Assembly: GCA_020226215.1 (NCBI GenBank)
Contig: CM035236.1
Coordinates: forward strand, 54,869,057 to 54,933,056
DNA length: 64,000 nucleotides
Direction of reading: 5' to 3'
Source of the DNA: Sindora glabra
Lineage: Eukaryota; Streptophyta; Magnoliopsida; Fabales; Fabaceae
Both the position numbers and the translations under genes were made by a program. Below are positions 1 to 13,189 of this stretch, one piece after another. Within the stretch, counting starts at the first letter, position 1; each line of letters starts with the position of its first letter. Below the pieces are notes generated by a model. It did no database searches. It saw nothing but the letters and a program-made list of their open reading frames with translations, and had not been told where the DNA came from.

Positions 1-1010
1 ACAAAATTTCTAATGTTATGCATATTAGATATTAAGGTTGAGATCCACTTACATTGATCATAGTGGCTATAATTTTGGGCTAGTTCGCATATAGCTTTGA
101 GAGCTAAGTATAATGTGTGAACCACACATGCGGTCCAGAAGATGTGTGAATACTTACCCTCAATACTTACCCTAGCAGCTTTGAAATTTGATGCATTATC
201 AATCACAATCTGAACCATATTTTCAACCCCACTTGTTTAACAACTTCAAAAAAAATATTAGTCACATACTCTGTATCTTTTATATTGCCACTTTTGTCAA
301 CTAACTTTAAAAACATAGAACCTCCACTAGAAGCATCCATTACATTTATGAGAGATTATTTTTGCTAATTAGTCCATCCATTCGAACAGAGTGAAACTCC
401 TTTCTTTTTCCGAGAATCTCTGAAGGGTTGAAGTAGTGAATCCACTTGTGTTTTCTCTTGTGCAAGCAAGGTTGTTCTGAGTCTATTGTATATAGGAGGA
501 ACATAGCTTACTAATTTGCCATTAGTTAGCTTTTGAACAAACTATCGAAAATGTGGATTTTTTATGAGAGAAAATGGTAATGCTATAGTATAGAACATTC
601 GAGCCATCTCTTTGTCAACCTCATTCCTATTAACAACATTGAAACAATACTCTAATATCCCTTTTCTTCTTTTCTGTTGTAGTAGGTCTGTACCAGGGGC
701 AGAAGCATAAAGTCTGTTTTTCTCTTCATCTCATAGACTTCTCTAGACTTTTGAGTTTCAGCTTGCTCGTGCTCTTTTTTTATTGCATCTCGTACTTCAT
801 ATGATATTCTCTTACATCCTTCAACACCTTGATTTAGTATTTTTAAGAGATGAGCTTTAACTTTAGAGTACGATCTTGTCACTTTTTTATTGCAATAGTT
901 ACAAGACTAAACTCTATTACCTCTATTAGCAACAATTTTCAAGACTTTGACATAGTTCCATAGTGGCTTATCATCAAATGGAGTAGACCGATTTCTAGTT
1001 GGTCTTGTAA
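1..1010 (-). pseudogene. hAT-family (Ac-like) transposase pseudogene, 5' part
   Basis: Read on the minus strand from about 1,010 down to 1, this is the N-terminal half of an hAT transposase. It starts with a BED-type zinc finger (WNYVKVL, then CNYC spaced from a KAHLLKI helix, 970-835). Next come the usual GVEGCKRI..EVRDAI linker and a DUF659-like RNase-H-fold region: ALPFSLIKNPHF (about 590-545), GVSLCSNGWTN (about 400-370) and VIDNASNFKAA (about 210-178), followed by a FWTACVVHTL stretch near 145-115. In-frame stops (after NRGNRV, after NPHFR, after GWTN) and a frameshift near 230 break it. The longest open piece is 76 codons at 652-882. The product would have cut and rejoined DNA at hAT ends. 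The window edge cuts off the C-terminal half, and no terminal inverted repeat was found. Confidence 0.85.
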
Positions 1011-1689
1011 CTAGTTTTTCTTTTCATTGGAGGTTGAGTATGGTGGAGCTTGGTGAAGCCAATATTAACAAAGGCAGAGGCATAGATTCTAGCGTAGGGA
1101 CGTATTGACAAAAGAAGATGAAAAAATTGTAATATTGAATAAAAAACTTGATAAAAAGTTGAAGAATTTATAGATTTCTTTCTTGGAAAGTGTAAAAATG
1201 GATGCTTTAGTTGCAAAAATGAGCATAAGGAACAAAGGAAAAATTTACAAAAGTGCTGCGACTAATATCTATGAGAAGTGTAAAGGTCTGCTGTACTCCT
1301 TTATTTTCAACTAATGCGATGTAATCTTTATTTTAAATAGAATAGAATTAGATAATTTTTTTAAAAAATGAAATATCAAGTTGATATTTACCATTTGTAC
1401 AGATAAGCATCAAGTGCTAAGATTCCTAACTATCCAAAATCTTTTAAATTGAAATAAATTTGCTTTTGTGATGTAATTAAAAAAAATAAATTAAGAAATT
1501 TAAAAAGAGTTAATTATCTAATTTCAAAATAAAATTAAAAAAAAACCTTTGTGCTCATGTGAAAGTGGATGATATTACTAGACTTCTAGCTAGTATATAT
1601 TATAATTATATTCATTATACTCGTTATATTATATTATATATATATATATATATATATAATGCAACTAATCTAATAATTATAGTGCTTGT
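1011..1689. other. AT-rich spacer with a (TA)n microsatellite
   Basis: No coding sequence was recognised. A short open frame at 995-1,216 on the minus strand runs upstream of the hAT zinc finger and has no family signature. A pure TA run of about 12 units lies near 1,635-1,660. Confidence 0.6.
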
Positions 1690-2350
1690 ATGAAAGTACT
1701 TGATATTGCTAACTTGTACATACATCTAAAATACTTTCTAAATCTAAGTTTAATTTTAAAAAATCATATCTAATTAAATGAGTACCGATTAATATGAACT
1801 AATTTCTTAATATCAAATCAAATTACACAACATATATAATGTATATGTGTATATGATAATGGATGATGATGTTCCGAGAATGATATATAATGATCTTAAG
1901 TTAATATGTTTCATTCTTAATTTCATTGATGTCAATTTCAAGTTACTAATTAGATATTAATACAAACTAAGTATATTATATAATACATAAGATGGTGGTG
2001 CTAATTGTAGTATTATAGTGAATGGGTCATACAAAGTTATTTCCACTTTGCATCTTATTTTATATTATACTACATATTCTTTGTAGATATAACTTGTTAG
2101 TTTTTGCATATGTCTTAAATATTTTTTGAATCTAAGTTTAGTTTAAAAAAAATATTTCTAACCAAATGACTTTTGTTGAATATGAACTAAGTTACTAATA
2201 TCAAACTATAGCATATGTATGTATAATGTATACATGTCTATGATAATCAATAATGATTTTCTAAGAATGATATAAAACAATTTGTATTAATATGTTTTAT
2301 TATTGATTTCATTCATGTTGATTTCATGTTGCTAATTGGATACTAATATA
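1690..2350. repeat. Diverged tandem duplication, period about 400 bp
   Basis: Two adjacent blocks align by eye, about 1,690-1,970 and 2,085-2,350. Both hold in the same order an 'AAATCTAAGTTTA' segment, a 'GATAATxxATxATGATxTTC' segment, an 'AGAATGATATA' segment and a 'TTTCATTxATGTxxATTTCA' segment. Identity is moderate, so this is an old duplication of non-coding DNA. Confidence 0.6.
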
Positions 2351-3120
2351 AACTAAATTGTTAATATTAAACTATTACAAAATACTAATTGATTTTTATA
2401 TTAAATCTTGTTTATCTGATTTTATGATAATGATTGATAATGCTAGTTATTGAATTTAAATGATACAAGATGATTATACTAGTTATCATGTTATGATTGT
2501 GTTTTCATTTATGTCATATTTTGGATTATTAGATTTCATCAAATATTTACTATTTGTTCACTTGATTATATGATGATGGGTCAAAATATTATCTAGTTAA
2601 ATGATGTAAGAAAATGATGATATTTAAAGACAACTCAAAATAAAGGTTAATATGTTTCTTAAGTCTAGTGTTTAGGATCAACATTGCTAATCATATGTTT
2701 TTTCTCTTTTTGTTTTACAACAAACTTATCTCCTCATTGTATTTAAATTTAAATTAAAAATATTCTATTTCAATTAATATGAAATATTATGGGTTAATAT
2801 ATTTCTGTCATTATAAAATCTTTTAAATTTATCTAGGAATTAACTAGAATTCATCTCATTTAGTATAAGCAAATGTTTTATAAAAAAAATTATCCTTAAT
2901 CTAACCTTTTATTTATCATAATATCATGAATACATATCTTTTGATTTAATTTTGTATGTTTTTCACTATATTTTATACAATAAACTTTATTTATATTTTA
3001 ATTTTTTAGCTTAAATTTATATATTAATTGAAATTATCATTTTTTATATTTCTCCTAAACATTGATCTATAAATAAATTTAAATCATCTCAATTAATATG
3101 AATTACATTTATTAATGTAT
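2351..3120. other. AT-rich spacer
   Basis: Nothing coding or structured was recognised. The sequence is mostly A/T runs with no open frame longer than about 60 codons. Confidence 0.5.
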
Positions 3121-4490
3121 TGTATGGTAGATAAATAGATTTAGATAATCCTTTATTAATTTAGAATATCAAGTTAATCTTTTTTGTTGTAATTATCAAG
3201 CTAATATTTAATTCACATTTCCTGATAGTCAAGTTAATTAACTAAAGTCTTCAGCGGTATAGATCAATCTTTTAAGTTAAAATATATTTATCTTAAATAA
3301 GAATAAGAAAATAGAAATTATAATTTATCTAACTCCAAAACAAATTTGAAAAACAAATTATAAGATGAAATTTAGAAAAATATTATTCCTCTAATATCAT
3401 AAACTAAAAAAATATTATGAGGTTTTAAAGGTAAAAAATTATTAATTTATTTAAATTTAAATTCAAAACAAATTTAATATTATAAACTTAAAAATTATAA
3501 ATATACATTTTCTTTTATTTATTCTTTTCATTTTCTATTTTTTCCATTTATTAAGGTTAGAATGTATTGCATGATAAATAAATAGAATTAAATATTCCTT
3601 TATTAATTCAAAGTGTCAAGTTAATTTTTTTTGTAATAATTAAGTTAATCTTTGATTTCCATTTCCCAATAATTAAGTTAATCTTAATAAGCATTACAAT
3701 TTAAAGTTTTTAACAACTCAATTCAATTATTATAAATTAAGAAAAAATTTGAAGAGAAATAATTTACCTAAATTCAAAACAATTTTTTTAAAAAAATTTA
3801 GATTTAATAAAAGTATTATTACTCTGATGTCATAAATTAAAAAAAGTATCAAGTTTTGAAGATGAACCTTGCTAATTTATTTAAATTTAAATTCAAAATA
3901 AAATTAATATTATAAAATTAGAAATTATAAATATACATTTAATTTTATTTATTTATTTATTTTTCCCATTTATTAAGGTTAGAATGCATTTTATGATAGA
4001 TAAATAGAATTAAATAATCTTTTATGAATGCAAAACATCTTCTTTATAATAATCAAGTTAATCTTTAATTTCCAATTTTCTGTGTCCCAATTCTCAATAA
4101 TCAAAGTTAATCTCAATCTTAATGAGCACTTCACAATTCCCAATAGTTAAGCTAATCTCAATCTTGATAAATATCATAAATTCAATTTATAGCTATCCAA
4201 TTCAATCTTCTAAATTAAGATATATTTATTGTAAATTAAAAAAATGAAAAGAGATAATTTATCTAAATTCAAAATAAATTTAAAAAATAAATTATGAGAT
4301 TAATTTAAGAAAAATATTATTCCTATAAAATTATAAACTTAGAAAAAATACTTTAAAGTTTCAAAGTTGAGACTCATTAATTTATTTAAATTTCAATTCA
4401 ATACAAATTTAATATTATAAATTTAAAAATTATAAATTTTCACTTTATTTTATTTATTTTTTATTTTTTCCCATTTTACTTTATTTCTTA
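3121..4490. repeat. Three diverged tandem copies of a 420-500 bp unit
   Basis: Units start near 3,121, 3,563 and 3,985. Each begins with 'TGxATxxxATGATAxATAAATAGA', has 'CAAGTTAATCTTT' in the first third, and 'AATTTATTTAAATTTxAATTCAA' followed by 'TTAATATTATAAA' near the end. Each closes on a T-rich 'TTTTATTTATT...TTTTTCCCATT' tail. The first two end in the same 'TTATTAAGGTTAGAA' phrase, which marks the junctions. No coding capacity is seen. It is probably a fossil tandem array or duplicated transposon end next to the LINE. Confidence 0.7.
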
Positions 4491-4728
4491 TCCACCCATC
4501 TTACTACCGCTGCATCTTTGGCTTTCAAATTTCCATCTTTCTTGCACAATCGCCCTTTCTCCTTCATCAATGCTACCATTATTGAGCCTTTTCCATTATC
4601 GTATTCTCTCTTCACCTTCACCAAACTCTATTCTTCCACTTCTTTCTTTAGTATTCTCTTTTCTCTCTTTAGTATCCTTCCTCAAGGAGTAGCCGACATC
4701 CTCCTTTCTGCTTTCTCAGTTGGCTGCA

Positions 4729-7700
4729 ATGGCTGGAATAGCTGAAGAATTAAATGGAGATGAAATTGATGGAATTAATTTAGCACCAAAACACATGATT
4801 AGGACTACAATTCAGGGGAAGAAACAATCAAACACGATTAGAACTACAATTCAGGAGAAGAAACAATTGAGATTCAAATCATTTAGGTGACGAATTGATA
4901 GTAAGTTTCTTAGCTACTATTTTTTCTTTTCTGTTGGGCATCTTTATCTTTGATTATGCCGTGTCCAAATTTTTTTGGAGAGTTGGACTCATATCCCATA
5001 TCCATACTGTGTCTTGTCATGTTGACACAGGTATAGTAAGGGAAATGGACGAGTCTAAGCATCATAAGTCATATATGCTAGTGAGAAAGTTAATTTGCTC
5101 TCATACTCTAAATAAGGGAATAGTAAAATCTATGATCTACAAGAGTTGGGATTTGTAGACTAATCTAATGATTGCAAACGATAACCTTAGCACATATATA
5201 TTTACCTTTAAAATTGAGGCTCAATGATGTGCATGATGGAATGTAATGGGCTAATTGTTGAATTTCCAAACCTTAAGGATAGGTATGTGCATATTAGAGA
5301 TTAACTTTGACTTAGCCCTTGTAAGGGTATAGGTATATCAACTTCCTTTGAAGTTTATGGATAAAGAAAATGCTAGAAGAGTGGGAACAAAATTTAAGAG
5401 GGTTATTGACATTGAAATATCTATATAGGATACATACTTGCTAAGACCCTTTATTAGGATAAGGGTTTAGCATAACATTTTGAAGCCTTTGCCCTTATGC
5501 TTTTGGCTACCCAAGGAGAAAGGAAATAAATCATAAGTTTCCTTTAAATATAAGAAACTACAAAATGTATGTTATGGCAGTGGAATATTGGGACTTAACC
5601 AATGGAACTATTGTAATCTAAGGTTGTGTATTGGAGAAGGAGATAAACTAAGGCATTATGGACTATAAGTTTGCATGGCACCAACAAAACCTCTTAAAAA
5701 CATTCTTAATGAAGGCTTGACAAATGACCAACTATCTATATTTGGTAAACAATTGAACTCTGAGATTCTAAAGGCATGGAAGAAATAGGGGATAGCTTGG
5801 TCGTGGCTATGGTTGATAAATCTTTGGCAAAAACCTTATGTTAAGGCTAATGAAAAAGGTGTAAAGGTAAAGAGCAAGGAAGTTCATCATAGAATTTTTT
5901 TCTAGTGAGCAAAGTGTTTTCCTCATTGTTATCCTCCTTGGAGCTAACTCTTATGGATAGTAATGAACAAGTCACTCTTGCCTCTTAATATTGATGGGAA
6001 AAGTAACAAGTTAAAAAAGGAAAATAAGTGTGCTAGATGGAAAATGTCTACAATGTTAAAAAGTATTTAAGTAGTTTTTAATGGATATCTCTAAGTTCCA
6101 CTTAGGAAGTGAGGTAGGTGTTTCTATTAACAAAAGAATGAATGTTTCTAAGTCAAAGAACTAGGCAAAGGCTACACAATTTGAATCTACAATTGAATAG
6201 GTGTGCAAAGCATGCCCCATAGGTGCTATGCAACCAATTGCATGGAATTGTAGAGGTATTAATGGTCCTTCGACAATAAGGGCTCTTTAAACCTTAGTGT
6301 AAGGAACATGTGACATATAAGGTAGGATTTTAGCATGCCTTTATGGTAGAGGCTCATGTAAGAAAGGTGGAATTACTGTATTATGGAATTCAATGGTGGA
6401 ATTAGAGGAATCTACAGTTCTAGTTATAGCAATGAAAAAAAATCAATTATGGAACTAACTTTATTCAATTCAAGAGGCTATGATGGAACTATAGGTTATT
6501 TTTAAAGATATCAATGCTCTTATGCATTATCATGATAAAAATGGGGATCATGAGGTGGGTACATCTAATGATGCAGCATTTGGTGCTTTTATAGACTTTT
6601 TTAAAGGAATTGAGATTGATTTTAATGAAAACCCTACACATGGGATAATAAGAGAGCGAGGGATGTAACTATTCATGAAAGGTTGTATAGGGTGGCTTGT
6701 GATGCTTCCTTTTGTGTTTGGTTTCCTAAGGCAATAATTTCTCACCTAGTTAGTTTGGTATCTAACCATAACCTCATTCTATTGATATTTTTCAAGATAA
6801 GGATAAAGCTTTACATCATTTCCAATTCTTATTAGCCTAGTTATAGGATGATTCTTTTCAAGATGTTATCACTTTAGCTTAGAATTGTAACATTCAAGGA
6901 TTAGTTTTATTTTAATTAGTTTAGAAGATTAAAAAAGTTTAACATGACTTAAAGACATGGAATAGAGAGCATTATAGGTACACACACACACACTCTTGTA
7001 TCAAATAACTAACTGAGTTGTTAAATGATATCTAAAATCAAGATCTTTCATAGGAAAATGAAAGGCTAAAGAGAATTATTCAATGAAATTTACAAGAATA
7101 GTTAGCTTGACATGAGGAGATTTAGCACTAGAAGTCACAAGTAATATGGATAAGGGATGGAGATTGCAATTCTCATTTCTATAAGTTGTTTACTATTATT
7201 TGTCGACATAAGAATAATGTTATTGGCATTAAGCTCACTTTGGGAGAATGGATTTCAGATAGAGATTCTATGACAACTTATTTTGTTAACAGTTTTTTAA
7301 ATTTATTTGCTAAGGAAAACCCCTTATATCTAGTAAACTTAAATAAGCTCATCTAAAATATGGTTTTTGCATATGAAAATAGAAGGCTATGTTAGATTTC
7401 TTCTTTAAATGAAATTTAGGACGCATTAAAGGCAATGCCTAATTTAAAAGCTTTGAAGTCAGATAGAATGATAGCAATCTTCTTTAAAAGGTGTTAGGGG
7501 AAAATTGGGGAACGGTAGTGTTGATAGTACAAAAATTTTGAAAGACTTAAATTAAACATTTATTATTTTAATTCTTAAAATCCAAGGTGTTCTACTAATC
7601 AATTTGTGTAATTTAGTTTATAAATTAATTTTAAAGACATTGGCTAATCACACAAGAGATATTCTATCCAAATTAATTTCCTTAAACTAACCCATTTTTA

Positions 7701-8850
7701 TTTAGATGGATAGCTAAAAATAGCATTTTAGCATAAAAGGTAATTTATTCTTTCAAAAAGAAAAATGATCAAGAAGGTCTAATGGGTTTAAAATTAGATA
7801 TCAAGAAAGCATATGATAAAGTTGAATGGAAGTTTGTGCTTAAAATTTTGGAATTTTTTAGTTTTCATCCTACATATGTGTAATAAATGGAACAATGCTT
7901 GTCAACAATTTCTTTCTAGGTTCTTTTAAATGGAAATCCTACTAAGTGATTTAATCTAACTAGGGGAATCTAGCAAGGGGGACCATTATCCCCCTATCTA
8001 TTTATCTTATGCCTAAAAATTCCATTCAAGTTGTTATTTAAGGCTAAAGCAGAGAAACTTATTCATAGGGTGCACTTATCTAAGAATAGGGTATCTATAA
8101 CCCATCTCATGTTTGCGGATGACACTATGCTATTTGCTAAGGTGAATTTTCCCAAAGAAGATAACCTATAGTGTATTTTCAACCAATACAAAAGCTAATT
8201 GGATCAAGAGATAAACTTATAAAAGTCAAGAATTTTCTTTTCTACAAATATGAGAATTAATCCTAAGAAATGCTTATTAGAGTTTATGGGTATGAGTTCT
8301 ATGAGGAAAGATGCTAGATATCTAACAATACCTTTATTCTTATCATTAAGTGTTATGACTTTTAATTTTTAATAAATAAGGCATAGAATAGATTAGCAAG
8401 GTAGAAGAAGAGGTCCTTATCATAGGTTGGGTGTAGTGTTATGAATAATTCTACTCTACAACAATTACCTATTTATATTATGTCCATGCTTAAGATTTCA
8501 GTTGAGATTTGCTAGAAATGAAATTGTATTACATCATAGATTTTGGTAGGGTGTCCTTTATGACAAGAAGGGGTTCTTTTATCCATTATCATGGGCTTAT
8601 TTATGCTTGTCCAAAGGCCAATAAGGTATGGGGTTTAAAGTTTTCCATTTTATCCATAAGGTGTTATTAGCTAAACTCATATGGAAAGCGAAGACAAAAA
8701 AGAATGCCTTTTGGGTTCAATGTTTAAGGGCAAAGTATCCTAAATTAAATAACTTCGTAGGAGAGATCATGGCTAAAGGATCCTAGGCTTGGCATGGCAT
8801 TATAGAAGGAAGAATGATAATTACTTTAAAACTCTAACAACTAGATTACT
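4729..8850 (+). mobile_element. L1-type LINE (non-LTR retrotransposon), heavily degenerated
   Basis: Fragments in several frames, separated by stops and shifts, follow the order of a plant L1-type LINE. ORF1-like part: a possible start at 4,729, a DUF4283-like stretch (about 5,070-5,400, with NDNLSTYIFTFK and LPLKFMDKENARRVG) and a knuckle-like segment (YKKLQNVCYG, about 5,550-5,590). ORF2-like part: endonuclease opening IAWNCRGINGP (about 6,238-6,270) and DINALMHYHDKNG to NPTHG (about 6,510-6,650). Reverse transcriptase: LKAMPNLKALKSDR (about 7,420), KAYDKVEWKFV (about 7,808), QGGPLSPYLFILC (about 7,972-8,010) and the catalytic box FADDTMLF (8,112-8,135). A C-terminal LLAKLIWK..FWVQCLRAKYP segment lies near 8,660-8,740. 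No poly(A) tail or target duplication was found. The copy cannot encode a working enzyme. Confidence 0.88.
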
Positions 8851-9177
8851 ACATGGCCTAAATAACTTTTTGTATAATTATGCATAATATATGATGCATA
8901 TTTATGTATGTGTATGGCTTTTAATGTTACATGCATATTATTCTTATTACCTTATGGTGTTCACAAAATGAATGATTTTTATGATACTTAGCAAGTTGGC
9001 CTATGATTTTACAAAGGAAAAAGGAAAATGGTTTTCAACATTAAAGTATTTTAATAAAAAGGTATTTAGTTTATAGAAATGTTTTTATATACTATTGAAT
9101 TTTGAAAACCTTATTTATTTGTTACTTTCTCTTATAAAGCAATTTCTAAAAATAGTATGATATTTATTAATTCCAAA
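8851..9177. other. Spacer between LINE and gypsy remnants
   Basis: This is AT-rich DNA with no recognised gene. It may be the LINE 3' end or the DNA that the gypsy element entered; the sequence does not decide. Confidence 0.4.
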
Positions 9178-11802
9178 GAAGGATATGCAAATAGTAAATG
9201 CCAAACTTAGGAAAATACAAAGCTTTGACTATTATGGAATTAAAATTAGAAAATATCTTTAAATTTTCTTTATTTGTTGCACTGCATATTGGGAAAATAT
9301 CTCTAGATTTGTTATGCTTCATATTGGGAAAATTTTTAGATTTTACGTATACTTAAGCACAACAGGTTTTTAAAAAATTTGTAAAACCTTTCCAGAATCA
9401 ATGCATAAGGACATAAATTAATAATTATGTCCATGAGGATTACCTCTTGAAATGCATATCATGAACCATGAGCATAGTTAAGTGATGGTGCCTCTACAGT
9501 ATTCACACAGAGTGAATAATGACTTCTCTACCTTCATGAATTTGCTAGGAAGCGCTTCTTTTACATGGCACTAGGCTTTTTGCGCAATTTTTTTGTGGCA
9601 ATTTGTATGCCATCTATAAAGCGAAACCTTCATGCCTTTTTATAGAACTAAGGCACACCATTTTCCTAGTCTCACTAGGAAACTATTTATACTCTCTTAA
9701 TTTCATTTAACTATTAATACCTTATCCCTATCATAGTGAGAGTAAGAAGAGATAAAGCTTATTTGTTAGTTATCTAATATTATCTTAATATTGATAACTA
9801 AATATTATTAGATAATAACATTATCCTATAATATAATTATCTAATATTACTTTAATATCAGATAATATTATATAATATACCACTTTAATAGTATATATAT
9901 ATGCATTAAATAACAAGTCCAATTAATAGGATTTTAGACTAACTAAAATCCAATTAATTAGTATCTTATTCTTACTCCTTTTTGTGTCACCTTGTAGGTT
10001 CTTATTACATTAGCAATGACTCATTTGTGGACCATAAACAATAGGCAGTATCTAACAATACATCAATGCTATTCAAGTAGTAAGAATATATGTGATTTGG
10101 CATCTATCTAATGTGTAAATAACACTTTGCAACCTAGTCCTATTTGTAACGATATCTAAATCAAACTAAAGATATGGGATGTATCATCCTTATCAATGTT
10201 TAATCCATATTTCTTGATACCGAGTAGACTAACTTAAATAAATGATCGATATCACATATTGATCTATTTGAGCATGGCTATGCATTTCTTAGTCTTCTTC
10301 AATTAAGGGGCCTAAAGATATCACTCCTTTTATACAGTAGGAATAAAATTTCATCTACATCATTCACTTTTCTTTGTATGATTCGTGATACACTCAATTA
10401 ACGCCCTACATGACATCCCAATTAAAGATGACACAGGACGATATCAAAGTGTGTGATTCTTTATTTGGGAACTATAATGACTTTAGGTCAAAGGACTACA
10501 TGCAATGTAGTTATATGAGAATAACTAATGACAAAGGACATACCATGCAGTATTTGCACAATGGGTTAGTCTAGTATATTTATTCAATAACAATATACTT
10601 ATGTATTGACTTGATATCATATATCCATGATTCACTATCATCAGTCATCATACATGATAGTCTCAATATACTATTGCTATCTCTTTTCACAATAATATTC
10701 AATTATAGACATTTTAAGAATAGTAAAATCATTCTAGAATAATTATTATATTAAATTATAAATTATGTTAATATTAAAATGAAATAAAATATAATAATTG
10801 CATTGCTTAAAATAAAATATGGTACATTGTGCATTATTATAATTATCTTATGATTAGCTCTAAGGACACATATACTAACAAAAATATCTTCAGATTTGTT
10901 GCACTTCATATTGGGAAAATAATATCTTCAGATTTCTTTATTTGTTGCATTCATATTAGGTCATGATTTGCTTGGGCTTGAATAAGCAAAACTTTAGTTA
11001 TATTTGCCTCTTTTATTTGGGTTCTATTCCTTTGGGCCAGAATTACATTCACATGGACTTAAATTGCCTCTTGTATTCTTTTGAGCCTTCTTCTTGTTAT
11101 TGGGCCTTCACTTAGAGTCAAGTGCTTCTTTACTTGAGCTTGATCATGCAAAGTACTGGTTAGGTTTATATCATCTTTTGTGAATTTGAATCACCAATTT
11201 TATAAGGAAGATTGACAAAGTAAGGTTTCACAAGAGTATAAAAAGATAAAATTCTCACACTTTGGAGAAGAAACACTTAATTTGAAAGTATATTCATCAA
11301 CTAATGAATTTTGAGTTACATAACTTCTTATTTATACTAGTTTTAGTTAGGAAAGTACTTTGTGATTCCTTGAAAACCTTAAGAATACACCTAGTAAATT
11401 ACAAATAGTAAATGCCCTACTAAGGAAAATACAAAGCTTTTAACTATCATGCAATTAAAATTAAAAAAGATCTTTAAATTTTCTTTATTTGTTACACTCT
11501 ATACTAGGAAAAAAAATCCAGATTTGTTACACTTCATATAAGGAAAATAATATCTTCAGATTTCTTTATTTATTACACTTTATATTGGGTTGTGATTTTC
11601 TTGAGCTTGAATAAGCAGAATTTCAACCCTCTTTGCCTCTCCTACTTAGGCTCTATTCTTTTGGGCTAGAATTGCATTCACATGGACTCCAATTACCTCT
11701 TGTATCCTTTTAAGCTTGCCTCTTATCATTAGGCCATTAATTAAAGTCAAGTCCTTCTCTACTTGAGTTTAATCATGCAGAGTGCTAGTTAGGTTCATAT
11801 CA
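9178..11802 (-). repeat. 3' LTR of the gypsy element (left), interrupted
   Basis: Segments 9,178-9,333 and 10,881-11,802 match the right-hand LTR. They share landmarks such as the 'CAAATAGTAAATGCC' phrase, the 35-bp 'GGGAAAATATCTxxAGATTTG' minisatellite, 'AAGGAAGATTGACAAAGTAAGG' and a 'TTAGGTTxATATCA' end. The LTR ends at 11,802, directly against the purine tract. It holds one partial and one nearly full copy (11,189-11,802) of a unit of about 650 bp. The unit is also doubled in the right LTR. Confidence 0.75.
9334..10880 (-). mobile_element. 1.5-kb insertion nested in the gypsy LTR, probable solo LTR
   Basis: LTR sequence stops after 'GGGAAAAT' (ends 9,333) and resumes at 'AAAATATCTTCAG' (10,881). 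The interruption is flanked by the same five bases, AAAAT (9,329-9,333 and 10,881-10,885), which fits a 5-bp target duplication. Read on the minus strand the insert opens with TGTTAGTATATGTGTCC, a typical LTR start. Its other end lacks a clear CA, so that boundary may be off by about 10 bases or eroded. No coding sequence was found inside. It is inferred to be a solo LTR or a very small LTR element that entered after the gypsy element. Confidence 0.6.
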
Positions 11803-11817
11803 TCCTCCCCTTCTTGA
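11803..11817 (-). other. Polypurine tract of the gypsy element
   Basis: On the minus strand the sequence is CAAGAAGGGGAGGA, immediately followed by the LTR start TGATATGAACC. A purine run abutting the 3' LTR primes plus-strand DNA synthesis in LTR elements. Confidence 0.7.
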
Positions 11818-13060
11818 AAAAGAGTCATCCTTAACTCTTCAAAATCTGCATCAAAATAAGTAGAAAGGTCATAAACATTGAAGGTAGTACTAGCTCCACA
11901 CTCACTAAGCAATTCAAGCTTGTAAGCATTATTGTTGATTCTCCTAAGGACTCGAAAAAGTTTATCTCCTCTAGGCATGAGTTTAGATTTCCTTATCTTT
12001 AGAAATCTCTCTTTTTTTAATGCAACCAAACCAAGTCTCCAAGCTCAAAAATTATTTGCTTTCTTCCTTTATTGGTATAATTCACATATTATTGCATCAT
12101 TCTTTCAATGTTATGATGTACCTTTTCATGGATTTATTTAACAAGCTTAACACATTTCTTACCATCCATGTTGGCTTTTTCCTGTAAAGGTAAAGGAATC
12201 AAATTAATAGGTGCAAAAAGATTAAAGCTATAAATAATTTCAAAAGGTGAATATTTAGTGGTGGAATGAACAGCCTTATTGTAAGCAACCTCAACTGTGG
12301 TAGACATTCTTTCTAATTCTTTAAGTTTTTCTTGATGATTATTCTCAACAAAGAGGAAAGTATTATACTCACAACCTCAATTTGTCCATCAATTTGTGGA
12401 TGGTATGTTGTAGGAAATAGCAACTTTATCCTAGTCTTATTCTACAAGATTTTCCAAAAAAACTTAGAAAGTTAGCATTCCAGTTAGACATATTGGTTCT
12501 TAGTATCCCATGCAACTTTACAACTCTCCTAAAGAATAAATGAGCAATGTTATAAGCATCATTAACTTTATGACATGGAATGAAGTGTGTCATTTTAGAA
12601 AATAAAAAATAAAGTCTCTCCCCTTTTTTAACCTAGGTAATTTCAAAATAAAATCCATAAAAACATCTTCCCAAGGTACATTTGGAATAGGGAGGGGAAT
12701 GTACAATCATGGGGATTTACTTTAGATTTTGCTTTATGACATACAATACATTTCCTCATAAATCAACATTCCTACACATCCTAAGTCAATAAAAACGTTC
12801 ATTTTGAATAGCAAAAGTTTTTGTAATGCCAAAATATCCCATGAGACCTCTAAAATGTGCCTTTTACAATAATATCACATATAATGAACAATTAAGGATG
12901 CAAAGTTTGTTAATATGAAATAAGAAGCCATCATGCAAGAAAAATTTATTCCAATCAACACCCAGTTTATAATGACTAAAGGCCTCACCAAAATTAACAT
13001 CATTAACATACAATTGCTTAATAAAGTCAAAACCAAGAATCTTAGCATCTAACATGGAAA
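11818..13060 (-). pseudogene. Gypsy integrase region, broken
   Basis: From 13,060 downwards on the minus strand are an N-terminal stretch (FIKQLYVNDVNFGE, KFFLHDGFLF, 13,030-12,920) and a degenerate zinc-binding part with GLMGYFGITKTF (about 12,850-12,815). The core has [22 protein letters not shown] and LFFRRVVKLHG (about 12,640-12,510). The C-terminal end is open over 86 codons (11,769-12,029) with RINNNAYKLEL, STTFNVYDLSTYFD and FQEGEDD. The integrase would have inserted the cDNA copy into the genome. Many stops in the core and missing acidic catalytic context make it non-functional. Confidence 0.8.
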
Positions 13061-13189
13061 GAAAAACATACCTCCATGATAAAGCATCATCAATAATATT
13101 TTCTTTACCTTTCTTATGCTTAATCTCTTAGGGAAATGATTCAATGAATTCAATCCATTTAGCATGCATAAAGTTTAGCTTGCTTTAGC

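Noticed and set aside
4518..4745. 75-codon ORF before the LINE
   Set aside because: Phe/Ser-rich frame of a pyrimidine-rich leader. It overlaps the likely LINE start at 4,729 in another frame.
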